A DNA stretch of 31,651 nt from the NCBI GenBank assembly GCA_021163945.1, contig JAGGTC010000080.1, positions 1 through 31,651 on the forward strand, given 5' to 3'. Of this stretch, positions 7,574-15,654 are shown one piece after another. The notes beneath the pieces are model-generated. The model ran no database searches. It was given only the letters and a program-made list of their open reading frames with translations, and was not told where the DNA came from. The stretch comes from Deltaproteobacteria bacterium. GTDB lineage: Bacteria; Desulfobacterota; Desulfofervidia; Desulfofervidales; DG-60. Every line of letters starts with the position of its first letter. The stretch's first letter is position 1. Both the position numbers and the translations under genes were made by a program.

Positions 7574-9976
7574 ATGAAGGTTCCTATAAATTGGTTAAGA
7601 GAATATGTTGATATTGAAATCCCTGTAGAGAGGCTAGCAGATCTGCTTACTATGGCAGGTCTAGAGGTAGAAGAGGTCTTATACCCATTCTCCTATCTAG
7701 AGAAGGTAATTGTAGGGCGTATCCATAAGATAAAAAGTCATCCAAACGCTGATAAATTGAACATATGTATAATTGATACAGGAAATGAACACTATAAAGT
7801 AGTCTGTGGTGCACCTAATATTAAGGAGGATTTAATTGTCCCATTGGCCCTTCCAGGTTGTGTATTGCCTTCTGGTATAAAGGTAGATTGTATCAATATA
7901 AGGGGGATCAATTCATGGGGGATGTTGTGCTCAGAGAGAGAGCTTGGGTTAGGAGATGACCACTCGGGGATATATATACTGCCTGAGCTGCCATTGGGCA
8001 AGAGCCTAGATGAGGCATTTGGCCTAAATGATGCTGTACTTAACATAGCCGTTACACCAAATCGTGGAGATTGCTTGAGTATCTTGGGCATCTCCCGCGA
8101 AGTGGCTGCCCTCACCAATAAAAAGGTAAAATATCCTAAATATGAGGTTAAAGAAGAAGGTGACCCAATTTTTAAATACGCAAAAGTGACTATTAGAGAC
8201 CCTAACCATTGTTTTCGCTATGTTGCACGCCTTATTAAAGGTGTAAAAATAAGACCCTCCCCCTGGTGGCTAAGGGCAAGGCTTATGTTGGCAGGCATCC
8301 GCAGTATCAACAATATTGTAGACATCACAAACTATGTAATGCTTGAATATGGACAGCCCCTACATGCATTTGATCTAGAGAACATAGAGAAAGGACATAT
8401 TATCGTCCGCCTTGCCAAGGAGGGTGAAACTATAACCACATTAGATGATATAGAGAGACCTTTGGATAGAGGTGATTTACTGATTTGTGATGAAAAGGGC
8501 CCAATTGCCTTAGCAGGGGTTATGGGTGGCCTAAACTCACAGATTAAACCTACCACAAGGGATGTCCTTTTAGAAAGCGCCTATTTTAATCCAACTACCA
8601 TAAGGAAAACAGCAAAGAGGTTGGGGATTACTACTGAGGCATCATTCCGTTTTGAAAGGGAGATAGACCCAGAAGGTGTAATTAGTGCCGCCCATCGCTG
8701 TGCTTATCTTATGCAGGTTTTGGCAGATGGAAAGGTCTTGCCTGGCACCATAGACAATTACCCTACACCCAAGTATAACCCCTCTATCTATTTGAACACA
8801 AAAAAAGTAGGGAAGATTTTGGGTATAGATTTAGAAAGGCAGACTATTCACTCCTACCTAAAGGCCTTGGGCATGGAGATAAAGGAACCAAGGGCTGATA
8901 CCCTTGAGGTCACCCCACCCCCTTATCGTCATGATCTAAAGGATGATATTGACCTAATAGAAGAGATTATACGTCTACACGGATACGATAAGATTCCATC
9001 TGACTTGCCTCTGGTCTCTCTCAAAGGCCTACCTTTGTCATCTGAGATTTGCCTCCGTGAAAAAATAAAGGAAATCCTTTGTGGATTGGGATTTTGCGAG
9101 GCAATTAATTATGCCTTTATGGATCCCTCAAACCTTGATCGCCTACGTCTATCAAAAGGGCATCCATTAAGAAATGCAATAGCACTTGTCAATCCCTTGA
9201 CTGAGGAAAAATCCCTAATGCGTACCTCTCTCATACCAGGCCTTTTGGATACACTTGATTATAATCAAAGACAAGGCATCTTTAATCTACGCATTTTCGA
9301 GATAGGAAAGGTATTTCTCCCTGAAAAAGAAGGGGCATTGCCAAGAGAAATCTATAAAATAGCTGGAATCTGTTCAGGAGACCGATTTTTGCCTTCATGT
9401 CATTTTAGGCCAGAGCAATTTGATTTCTATGACTTAAAGGGGCAAATAGAAGAAATTTTGGCACAATTAAATATAAAAGAAGTAGAGTTTATACCTCAAA
9501 GTGATATTCCCTATTTAAGTGAAAATGCCTCTGCCTATCTGGTTAAGGATAATGAAATATTGGGTTATTTGGGGGAAGTCCATCCTGCTGTAAGAGAGGC
9601 CTGGGGCCTTAAGTCTTCTGCATTTATATTTGAAATAGACCTGAACGCCTTAAAAAAATTCTCATTAAAGAGAAAGTTTGTAGCCTTGCCTAAATTCCCT
9701 TCTGTAGAAAGGGACATCTCCATTGTTGTCCCCAAGGAATTTGAGGCAAAGACCGTTTCTGATTTAGTAAAGGGGATGAAATTAGAATATCTTGAGGACA
9801 TTTGGCTATTTGATGTCTATCAAGGCCCACCCATTGACCCAAATAAGAGGAGTCTGACCTATCGGATTGTCTATAGGGCAAAAGACCATACACTGACAGA
9901 TGAAGAAGTCAATAAGATGCACAGCCATATTGTAAGCCGTATATTGCAAGACCCTCGTGTAGAGTTAAGGCAATGA
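7574..9976 (+). CDS. pheT: Phenylalanyl-tRNA synthetase beta subunit
   Basis: The large subunit of the heterotetrameric synthetase that charges tRNA-Phe, 800 residues. In order: an N-terminal segment beginning MKVPINWLREYVDIEIP, an EMAP/OB tRNA-binding domain (about 35-145), B3/B4 editing domain (around 200-370, with LHAFDLENI and GGLNSQI), B5 domain, catalytic-like core, and a C-terminal anticodon-binding domain starting near FPSVERDISIVV. I use ATG 7574 because family members begin at this Met; a TTG at 7553 would add seven residues. pheS is not adjacent. The stop overlaps the next gene by four bases. Confidence 0.96.
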   Translation: MKVPINWLREYVDIEIPVERLADLLTMAGLEVEEVLYPFSYLEKVIVGRIHKIKSHPNADKLNICIIDTGNEHYKVVCGAPNIKEDLIVPLALPGCVLPSGIKVDCINIRGINSWGMLCSERELGLGDDHSGIYILPELPLGKSLDEAFGLNDAVLNIAVTPNRGDCLSILGISREVAALTNKKVKYPKYEVKEEGDPIFKYAKVTIRDPNHCFRYVARLIKGVKIRPSPWWLRARLMLAGIRSINNIVDITNYVMLEYGQPLHAFDLENIEKGHIIVRLAKEGETITTLDDIERPLDRGDLLICDEKGPIALAGVMGGLNSQIKPTTRDVLLESAYFNPTTIRKTAKRLGITTEASFRFEREIDPEGVISAAHRCAYLMQVLADGKVLPGTIDNYPTPKYNPSIYLNTKKVGKILGIDLERQTIHSYLKALGMEIKEPRADTLEVTPPPYRHDLKDDIDLIEEIIRLHGYDKIPSDLPLVSLKGLPLSSEICLREKIKEILCGLGFCEAINYAFMDPSNLDRLRLSKGHPLRNAIALVNPLTEEKSLMRTSLIPGLLDTLDYNQRQGIFNLRIFEIGKVFLPEKEGALPREIYKIAGICSGDRFLPSCHFRPEQFDFYDLKGQIEEILAQLNIKEVEFIPQSDIPYLSENASAYLVKDNEILGYLGEVHPAVREAWGLKSSAFIFEIDLNALKKFSLKRKFVALPKFPSVERDISIVVPKEFEAKTVSDLVKGMKLEYLEDIWLFDVYQGPPIDPNKRSLTYRIVYRAKDHTLTDEEVNKMHSHIVSRILQDPRVELRQ

Positions 9977-10242
9977 CAAAGAGGGAACTAGTTGAGTATA
10001 TCCATCAGCAGGTGGGTTTACCAAAAACCTTAATTGGTGAATTTGTGGAAACTACCTTTGAAATTATAAAAAATACCTTAAGGCAGGGAAAGGCAGTAAA
10101 GATTGTTCGTTTTGGAAAGTGGGAGCCCGTATTAAGAAAAGGCAAACAGATAAGACACCCTGTCTCCAAACAGATTATCCAAATCCCTGAACATAAGTCG
10201 GTTGCCTTCCGCCCCAGCCCATGTTTGAAGAACAAAATTTAG
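9973..10242 (+). CDS. HU/IHF-family DNA-binding protein, IhfA-like, divergent
   Basis: An 89-residue bacterial histone-like protein that would bend DNA as a dimer. The N-terminal helices (TKRELVEYIHQQVGL, FVETTFEIIKNTLRQGKAV) and the beta-arm entry IVRFGKWE fit the family, and the C-terminal VAFRPSPCLK matches the usual FRPG-Lys ending. The arm tip, normally RNPxTGE, reads RHPVSKQII: the intercalating Pro is kept but the surrounding residues differ. Placement directly after pheT with an ATGA overlap matches the pheT-ihfA order of enterobacteria, which favours IHF-alpha over HU. Confidence 0.85.
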   Translation: MTKRELVEYIHQQVGLPKTLIGEFVETTFEIIKNTLRQGKAVKIVRFGKWEPVLRKGKQIRHPVSKQIIQIPEHKSVAFRPSPCLKNKI

Positions 10243-10709
10243 CCATAGAAAAGGCAAAAATTGGGGATGTAAAAGGTATTTATGAAATAATCTCTCATTT
10301 TTCCCAAAAAGGCTTACTCTTGCCTAGGTCATTGAGTGAGATTTATGATTTTCTAAGGGACTTTTTTCTATGCCGTAAGGGGGGTATAATAGTTGCAACC
10401 TGTGCATTGCACATCTATTGGGAAAACCTTGCAGAGATAAGGTCTTTGGCGGTAAAGGAGGATTATCAAAGACAGGGTTTGGGTACAAGGCTTGTAAGGG
10501 CATGTCTAGATGAGGCCATATACTTAGGCATAAAAAGGGTATTTACATTGACTTACAAACCTTCATTTTTTAAGAGATTAGGATTTCATGAGATAGAAAA
10601 GAATACCCTCCCACCTAAGATTTGGGTAGATTGTATAAAATGCCCTAAGTATCCTGATTTGTGTAATGAAATTGCAATGATGTGGGAATATGAAAAGGAT
10701 AATAGATAG
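10221..10709 (+). CDS. argA: Short GNAT-type N-acetylglutamate synthase
   Basis: A 162-residue GNAT acetyltransferase. The acetyl-CoA loop is VKEDYQRQGLGTRLVRACL. The downstream part (LTYKPSFFKRLGFHEIEKN, KIWVDCIKCPKYPDLCNEIAM) matches the short stand-alone N-acetylglutamate synthases that start arginine synthesis in many bacteria lacking the kinase-fused ArgA. The three Cys near the end are usual for that group. It overlaps the IHF gene by 22 bases and the next gene by 20 bases. Family assignment is secure; the substrate is by similarity. Confidence 0.83.
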   Translation: MFEEQNLAIEKAKIGDVKGIYEIISHFSQKGLLLPRSLSEIYDFLRDFFLCRKGGIIVATCALHIYWENLAEIRSLAVKEDYQRQGLGTRLVRACLDEAIYLGIKRVFTLTYKPSFFKRLGFHEIEKNTLPPKIWVDCIKCPKYPDLCNEIAMMWEYEKDNR

Positions 10710-12018
10710 ATGTCAAAAGAGGCTTATTGAGAAAGGGATTAAGGAATATGAAATTTATCTAATTATTCAAAAGAATACAACAATTGATGTAAAAAGGGGT
10801 AAGGTAGAGTTATTTAAGGTAGCTGAAAGTAGGGGAATAAGCCTACGTCTATTAAAGGACAAAAAGATAGGATTTGCATATACTACCTCTTTAGATGAAT
10901 ATGCCCTAGAAAAATTGATTGACCATGCAAAGGAATCCCTTGAAGGGGTATCTATGGATCCATATTCTGTCTTTCCAGGACCAAATACCTATCCCAGGTT
11001 AGAAGTCTATGATAATGCCCTAGATAAAATCCCGATAAAGGAAAAAATAGAATTTGCAAAGGAGATGGAGGCATCTGCACTTTCTTATGACTCACGTATA
11101 AAAAGGGTAAGGACCTCGCAATTTCAAGAGAAGAATATAAGGGTTTTTATCAAAAACCACAAAGGCCTAGATGCATATTATAAAAAGACTATATTAATTG
11201 GCAACATCCTGGTTGTAGCAGAGGAGAAAAATGAGGCAGAGATGGGATGGGAATTTGAGGCCCAAATCTACTTTAATAAGCTTAATCCAAGGAATATTGG
11301 CATGCAGGCAGGCAAGTGGGCCATTGAGGCCCTGGGAGGCAGGTCCATCCCTACACAAAAGGTGCCTTTAATTCTTATAAATAGGGTGGTAATTCAATTT
11401 TTGGAGATCCTTTGCCAATCATTTTTTGCAGACAAGGTCCAGAAAGGGAAGTCTCTACTTGCCCCGTATTTGGGCAAAATGGTAATGTCTCCAAGTGTCA
11501 CAATCATTGATGATGGTATAATTAAGGGTGGTATAGGAAGCAGGCCATTTGATGATGAGGGTGTACCTCAACAGAGGACTATTTTGATAGAAGACGGGAT
11601 ACTAAAAGATTTTCTTTATGATAGTTATACAGCAAATAAGGCAGGCAAGCAATCTACTGGAAATTGTGTAAGGGAGAAAATAGAACTTCCACCTAGGGTA
11701 CATATCACAAATTTATATTTAAAAAAGGGAAATACATCATTTTCTCATCTATTAAAGGCACTAAATAAGGGACTAGTGGTTACAGATGTCTTGGGCATGC
11801 ATACTGTTGACCCCATCTCTGGGGACTTTTCAGTAGGTGCCTGTGGGTACTGGGTAGAAGGTGGGGAAAGGAGGTTTTCTGTAAAGGGGATTGCCATTTC
11901 AGGAAATGTACTTAATATATTTAAGGGGGTCACTTTAGTAGGCTCAGATTTTCTCTTTTTAGGAAATATAGGTGCACCTAGTATGCTTATTGAAGAGACA
12001 CAAATCAGCGGGAGTTAG
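10690..12018 (+). CDS. TldD/PmbA-family metalloprotease homologue (TldE-like)
   Basis: A 442-residue PmbA/TldE-type protein. In this family TldD carries the zinc-binding HExxxH, whereas the PmbA/TldE partner lacks it; no HExxxH is visible here, and the sequence features GISLRLLKDKKIGFAYT near 50-65, ALGGRSIPTQKVPLIL in the middle and a C-terminal region with GMHTVDPISGDFSVGACGYW, all PmbA-like. TldD/TldE heterodimers degrade peptides such as modified microcin and antitoxin precursors in Enterobacteria. No tldD lies in the window, so the partner must be elsewhere if present. Translation probably couples to the upstream gene through the 20-base overlap. Confidence 0.88.
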   Translation: MKRIIDRCQKRLIEKGIKEYEIYLIIQKNTTIDVKRGKVELFKVAESRGISLRLLKDKKIGFAYTTSLDEYALEKLIDHAKESLEGVSMDPYSVFPGPNTYPRLEVYDNALDKIPIKEKIEFAKEMEASALSYDSRIKRVRTSQFQEKNIRVFIKNHKGLDAYYKKTILIGNILVVAEEKNEAEMGWEFEAQIYFNKLNPRNIGMQAGKWAIEALGGRSIPTQKVPLILINRVVIQFLEILCQSFFADKVQKGKSLLAPYLGKMVMSPSVTIIDDGIIKGGIGSRPFDDEGVPQQRTILIEDGILKDFLYDSYTANKAGKQSTGNCVREKIELPPRVHITNLYLKKGNTSFSHLLKALNKGLVVTDVLGMHTVDPISGDFSVGACGYWVEGGERRFSVKGIAISGNVLNIFKGVTLVGSDFLFLGNIGAPSMLIEETQISGS

Positions 12019-12021
12019 CAT

Positions 12022-12243
12022 ATGAACCTGTTTTCAGAAATGGGGAAGCTATTGATTATTGTAGGCATTCTCTTTGTTGCCATAGGCCTGTTGCTGACCT
12101 TTGCCCCAAATATCCCATATTTAGGCAGATTACCAGGAGATATAAGTATAAAAAGGGGGAATTTTCATTTTTATTTCCCTATTGTTACGTGTCTATTGTT
12201 AAGTATCATTATAACTATATTACTTAACCTTTTTCGTAGATAG
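12022..12243 (+). CDS. DUF2905 family small membrane protein
   Basis: A 73-residue protein with two predicted membrane segments (about 8-27 and 50-69) separated by LGRLPGDISIKRGNFHFYFPI, the hallmark of DUF2905. Function is unknown. GGGAG lies upstream of the ATG, which starts three bases after the PmbA-like gene's stop; it is the last gene of the plus-strand run. Its 3' end overlaps tail-to-tail with the MFS gene by 24 bases. Confidence 0.9.
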   Translation: MNLFSEMGKLLIIVGILFVAIGLLLTFAPNIPYLGRLPGDISIKRGNFHFYFPIVTCLLLSIIITILLNLFRR

Positions 12244-12789
12244 GGCCTTTGGCAATAAAATTGTACCCAGAGTGATTCCTATCACCATAATAAGTACACA
12301 GACAAGAAAGGTAATCTTAAATCCTGTTATCTCTGCCAAGAATCCACCCAAAGTAGGCCCTATAATCCACCCAAAATTCCAGGCCGTATTATACATACCA
12401 AGGGCCCACCCCCTCCTTTCCTCGGTAACCAGGTCTGCAATAAAGGCAGTGGCAGATGCACCCATTGCAGCCCATGCCATCCCCTCCCCTATCTGCACAA
12501 TAAAGAGCTGACGATAGTGATTGCATAAGGCATACCCTAAGAATACCAAAGAAAAGAGGTACATAGACCCGATCAGCACAACTTTTCTCCCTAACCTATC
12601 TGAGAGCCTCCCCAAAAGTGGGGCAGTAACACCACCAGAAATGGCACCAAATGTATATATCATCCCTATCTGGCTCCTGGTTGCCCCAAGATCCTCTATA
12701 TAGAGAGATAGTATAGAATAGACAATGCCAGAGCAAATCATAAAGGGAAAGACACTTAGACAGATGAGATAGATATATTTTTCTCTCAT
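12220..12789 (-). CDS. Half-size (six-helix) MFS transporter protein
   Basis: A 189-residue hydrophobic protein equivalent to the N-terminal half of a major facilitator transporter. Six membrane segments are visible, with MFS motif A (GRLSDRLGRKV) between helices 2 and 3 and the helix 5 region NFGWIIGPTLGGFLAE. Normal MFS proteins have about 400 residues and 12 helices. The C-terminal half is absent: downstream on this strand lie antisense DUF2905 and PmbA sequences. The start is ATG with GGAGG four bases upstream. It could be a truncated relic or a six-helix protein acting as a dimer. Substrate unknown. Confidence 0.8.
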   Translation of the reverse strand: MREKYIYLICLSVFPFMICSGIVYSILSLYIEDLGATRSQIGMIYTFGAISGGVTAPLLGRLSDRLGRKVVLIGSMYLFSLVFLGYALCNHYRQLFIVQIGEGMAWAAMGASATAFIADLVTEERRGWALGMYNTAWNFGWIIGPTLGGFLAEITGFKITFLVCVLIMVIGITLGTILLPKALSTKKVK

Positions 12790-12852
12790 AATACCTCCAT
12801 TTGTGTTGAGTTAATAAATTTGGCTGGTTAGGACAGACTTTGAGGGTACAAG

Positions 12853-12879
12853 AAAAAAGGGGAGCTGTGCTCCCCTTTT
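12853..12879 (-). terminator. Rho-independent terminator of ferredoxin gene
   Basis: A perfect 11-base stem (12855-12865 with 12869-12879) and a three-base loop. On the minus strand the stem includes GGGGAGC/GCTCCCC and runs into T6 (complement of 12853-12858). It lies 22 bases after the ferredoxin stop. Confidence 0.88.
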
Positions 12880-12900
12880 GGATTAGGAATCTACTTAGGT

Positions 12901-13089
12901 TTAGACTTCCTCTACCTTAATACAATCATTAGGACAGGCCTCTACACAACTCTCACAGCCCACACACTCATCTGCATTCACTGGTTGAGATTTATCCCCT
13001 ACCATTTCCCATACCCCATTAGGGCAAATCTCTACACACTCCCCACACCCATCACAACAATCATCCGGACGAGTAATTTTCCACGGCAT
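12901..13089 (-). CDS. 2[4Fe-4S] ferredoxin
   Basis: A 62-residue bacterial-type ferredoxin, a soluble low-potential electron carrier. The cluster ligands are Cys12, 15, 18 with Cys22-Pro, and Cys42, 45, 48 with Cys52-Pro; extra Cys are at 11 and 56. GGAGG lies upstream of the ATG. It is downstream of dsrP on the same strand but separated by 155 bases holding two candidate promoters, so it is probably a separate transcript ending at its own terminator. A role with Dsr or other redox enzymes is plausible but not shown. Confidence 0.93.
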   Translation of the reverse strand: MPWKITRPDDCCDGCGECVEICPNGVWEMVGDKSQPVNADECVGCESCVEACPNDCIKVEEV

Positions 13090-13117
13090 TCCTCTTACCT
13101 CCTTTTTTGATTTTTTC

Positions 13118-13144
13118 CTTATATCAAACTGTTCTCTTTGTCAA
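13118..13144 (-). promoter_or_regulatory. Candidate proximal promoter of ferredoxin gene
   Basis: TTGACA (complement of 13139-13144), a short 15-base spacer and TATAAG (complement of 13118-13123). Spacing is below optimum. Its text resembles that of the distal promoter at 13166-13195. Confidence 0.4.
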
Positions 13145-13165
13145 TGCCCTCCACTGGTTTTGTCT

Positions 13166-13195
13166 CTTATAAAACAAACTAATATGATTTGTCAA
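13166..13195 (-). promoter_or_regulatory. Candidate distal promoter of ferredoxin gene
   Basis: TTGACA (complement of 13190-13195), 18-base spacer, TATAAG (complement of 13166-13171). The predicted start near 13159 gives a leader of about 70 bases to the ferredoxin ATG. Confidence 0.55.
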
Positions 13196-13244
13196 GAAAA
13201 AATAGAATAAATACTTTAAGAATAACCTTTAAGAGGGCCTAAAA

Positions 13245-14402
13245 CTATGCCTCTATTTCCTCATGGACAGAGATGGCTATCTTGTAGAGGACAGTAAGTA
13301 TCAAAAAACCAAGCGCCCAGACCCCAAGGGTAATAAGGGCCTCAGGTAGTGTAGGCCAGTACTCAACTATCTCATGAAGTGGATTTGGTATAAAACCACC
13401 TGCCATAAGCCCAGGTCCTTTATCCAGCCATGTTGAGATAACTACCAGTATGCAACACAGTGCCAAAGTAGTCTCATTCCTTCTTATGCCAGGGATGACC
13501 AAAAGGATACTTGCTGTTATCATGCCAATAATAGATATCCACATCAAGGGGGCCATTATACCATGACCCTCTAGGCCAAAAAATAGGTACTTAAAGTGCT
13601 GCATATGCCCTGGTATTTGACTGTAAAAGGAAGTGAAGACCTCAAAGAAAAAGAAGGCCACATTTATGATAATACAATAGGTAACAATCTTTCCTATTGT
13701 CTGAATAGCTACTTCCCCTGGGTCAAATTTTGTATATCTCTTTATAATAAGGGCTATTACCAAAAGTAAAGCAGGCCCAGAGGTAAAGGCCGATGCAAGA
13801 AATCTTGGTGCCATAATAGCAGTAAGCCAATAGTGCCTACCAGGAAGGCCCTGGTAGATAAATGCCGTAACTATATGGATAAGAGGTGCCCAGGCCACAG
13901 AGAAAACTGCAAGTACCTTTACCCAAGTAGGGGGCGGTACATCGTTACGCTCTGCCTGCAGTGCATTCCAACCAACAAAGATATTAAGGAGCAGGTATAC
14001 ATTTAGCACCACCATATCCCAAAAGAGGATTGAATTAGGTGTGGGGTGAAAAAGTACATTGAAGGCACGCATAGGTTTACCAAGGTCTACAATGATGAAT
14101 GACAGACACATTATCACAGCAGCAACAGCCATAAATTCACCTAAGACAACAATCCTACCAAATGCCTTATAGTTATGTAGATAAAAAGGCAGTGCCACCA
14201 TAACACCACCGGCTGCTATTCCAACAAGATATGTAAAGTTACCAATATAAAAACCCCATGAGACATCCCTTCCCATGCCTGTTATCTTAAGGCCTACCTT
14301 GAGTTGCCATAGATAGAGGATAGCACCAATACCAGTGAGGGCAAGTAAAAATGCTACCCATGTCCAGTATCTCTTACTCCCAACTAATGCCTTTTCAAAC
14401 AT
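13245..14402 (-). CDS. dsrP: DsrP, NrfD-family integral membrane subunit of Dsr complex
   Basis: A 385-residue polytopic membrane protein of the NrfD/HmcC family with about ten hydrophobic segments. DsrP is the quinone-interacting membrane subunit paired with DsrO and DsrJ in the DsrMKJOP complex of sulfate reducers and sulfur oxidisers. Recognisable pieces include SWGFYIGNFTYLVGIAAGG near 48-67 and LSFIIVDLGKPMRAFNVLFHP. It starts eight bases after dsrO, with GAGGTG five bases before the ATG. It is the last gene of the operon; no clear hairpin terminator follows. Confidence 0.93.
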   Translation of the reverse strand: MFEKALVGSKRYWTWVAFLLALTGIGAILYLWQLKVGLKITGMGRDVSWGFYIGNFTYLVGIAAGGVMVALPFYLHNYKAFGRIVVLGEFMAVAAVIMCLSFIIVDLGKPMRAFNVLFHPTPNSILFWDMVVLNVYLLLNIFVGWNALQAERNDVPPPTWVKVLAVFSVAWAPLIHIVTAFIYQGLPGRHYWLTAIMAPRFLASAFTSGPALLLVIALIIKRYTKFDPGEVAIQTIGKIVTYCIIINVAFFFFEVFTSFYSQIPGHMQHFKYLFFGLEGHGIMAPLMWISIIGMITASILLVIPGIRRNETTLALCCILVVISTWLDKGPGLMAGGFIPNPLHEIVEYWPTLPEALITLGVWALGFLILTVLYKIAISVHEEIEA

Positions 14403-14410
14403 TTGTCACC

Positions 14411-15226
14411 TCACATGATAATATAATAAACCTGTGGCTCTGTGCCCAGGTGGGGCTTACGCCTAATAGTATAGTGCTCACGGAGCAATCTTCTCACCTC
14501 TGAGTTTGGATCTAAAATGTCCCCAAATGTCATGGCCCCATTTGATGCCTCAACACATGCCGGCAGCAGACCCTTATCAATCCTCTCTGCACAGAAATTG
14601 CATTTCTCAACAACCCCCTTTTCCCTTGTTGGAAACTCTGGATTCCTATAATTTACATAAGGTCTAGGGTCTCCCCAATTAAAGCTCCTTGAACCAAAGG
14701 GACACGCCGCCATACAGAACCTACAACCAATACAGCGATGAAAATCAATCATAACAATCCCATCCTCCCTCTTCCATGTTGCCTTTGTCGGGCAGACCCT
14801 CACACAGGGGGGATTATCACAATTGTTGCATAATACAACAAACAATTTTTCCTTTAAACTCTCTGGCATAAATTTCTCTTCTAAATCTGGGAAGGCATGC
14901 TCAAATGGCTCAAGCCAAATCCATTTGATCTCCCACCTTCTTGCCTTTTTTGGATCAACTTTATATTTTGGATCTACTGGGTGATAAAAATCAGGAATAT
15001 TGTGGATCCGCCTACAGGCCTCTATACACCTCTTTGCCGTCTCTTCATCCATCTTTGTCATATCTATGACCATAGCCCACCTTTTTGCCCTTAAGGCCTC
15101 CTTTTTTCGGGCATACTGGGCCTCAATCTGCCCTGGCACTAGCAGTTCAAAGGCTGACCAACCTCCAATCCCCAATATGGTAAAAAGACCAATTGACTTT
15201 AGAAACTGTCTTCTGTTTACCTCCAT
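14411..15226 (-). CDS. dsrO: DsrO, Tat-exported Fe-S subunit of Dsr complex
   Basis: A 271-residue periplasmic iron-sulfur protein that should bridge DsrJ and DsrP. I start at ATG 15226, which shares one base with the dsrJ stop and follows GGAGGGGAGG; longer readings extend into dsrJ. The Tat signal NRRQFLKSIG is at residues 4-13, followed by a hydrophobic stretch to about 30. Ferredoxin-like Cys groups are 133/136/141/145, 165/168/171/175 and 209/212/224, plus Cys67 and 71: thirteen in all, enough for about three [4Fe-4S] clusters. Context (dsrJ upstream, dsrP downstream) settles the assignment. Confidence 0.94.
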   Translation of the reverse strand: MEVNRRQFLKSIGLFTILGIGGWSAFELLVPGQIEAQYARKKEALRAKRWAMVIDMTKMDEETAKRCIEACRRIHNIPDFYHPVDPKYKVDPKKARRWEIKWIWLEPFEHAFPDLEEKFMPESLKEKLFVVLCNNCDNPPCVRVCPTKATWKREDGIVMIDFHRCIGCRFCMAACPFGSRSFNWGDPRPYVNYRNPEFPTREKGVVEKCNFCAERIDKGLLPACVEASNGAMTFGDILDPNSEVRRLLREHYTIRRKPHLGTEPQVYYIIM

Positions 15227-15654
15227 TACCTCCCCTCCTTCAGCTCTCCTTTTGCCCATTCTTTTGGCTTCTGAAGGTGACAACCCCAACAATAGGGTTT
15301 AATCCCCATATAACTGTGGCACTCATTACAGAATTTATCATAGTTTGAGTGACAATTTAGACATGTATTTTGAAGGCTTATAGTATATCTTTTACCATTA
15401 AAACCTATATATTCTCTATTTGCCTCACGCAGGGCCCAGTTTCTCCAGTGGTCTAAGAGCCTCATATGATTCGCCCTCATCCATGGTGTTGGTTGTACAC
15501 AAACCCTCTCCCATTCTGGTAATTTTTTAATAGCTGGGGTATCAAGCTTTGGTTCTGGTACTTTAGCGGCCCTGCCCATATTATAAAAAAAGGGAAATGT
15601 GCAGATAATGAATAAGACAATAAGCCCGATAATTACCTTTCCTCCATCATACAT
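15226..15654 (-). CDS. dsrJ: DsrJ, triheme cytochrome c subunit
   Basis: A 142-residue protein with an uncleaved-looking N-terminal membrane helix (about 6-22) and three haem c sites near the C-terminus: Cys98-Cys101-His102, Cys109-Cys112-His113 and Cys122-Cys125-His126. Cys52 in ERVCVQP is a candidate for the unusual distal Cys haem ligand reported for DsrJ (inference from position). It lies in the periplasm and exchanges electrons with DsrO/DsrP. It starts directly after the dsrK stop, with its ribosome binding site inside dsrK, and overlaps dsrO by one base. Confidence 0.95.
   Translation of the reverse strand: MYDGGKVIIGLIVLFIICTFPFFYNMGRAAKVPEPKLDTPAIKKLPEWERVCVQPTPWMRANHMRLLDHWRNWALREANREYIGFNGKRYTISLQNTCLNCHSNYDKFCNECHSYMGIKPYCWGCHLQKPKEWAKGELKEGR

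Noticed and set aside
12220..12789. Frameshift explaining the short MFS protein
   Set aside because: The sequence beyond the stop, in all minus-strand frames, is antisense to DUF2905 and PmbA genes and contains no MFS C-terminal half.
14411..15226. DsrO as a four-cluster protein
   Set aside because: Only thirteen Cys are present in the mature protein, too few for four full four-Cys sites, so I state about three.
15227..15292. N-terminal extension of DsrO
   Set aside because: It lies wholly within dsrJ; the ATG at 15226 has a strong ribosome binding site and places the Tat motif at the N-terminus.
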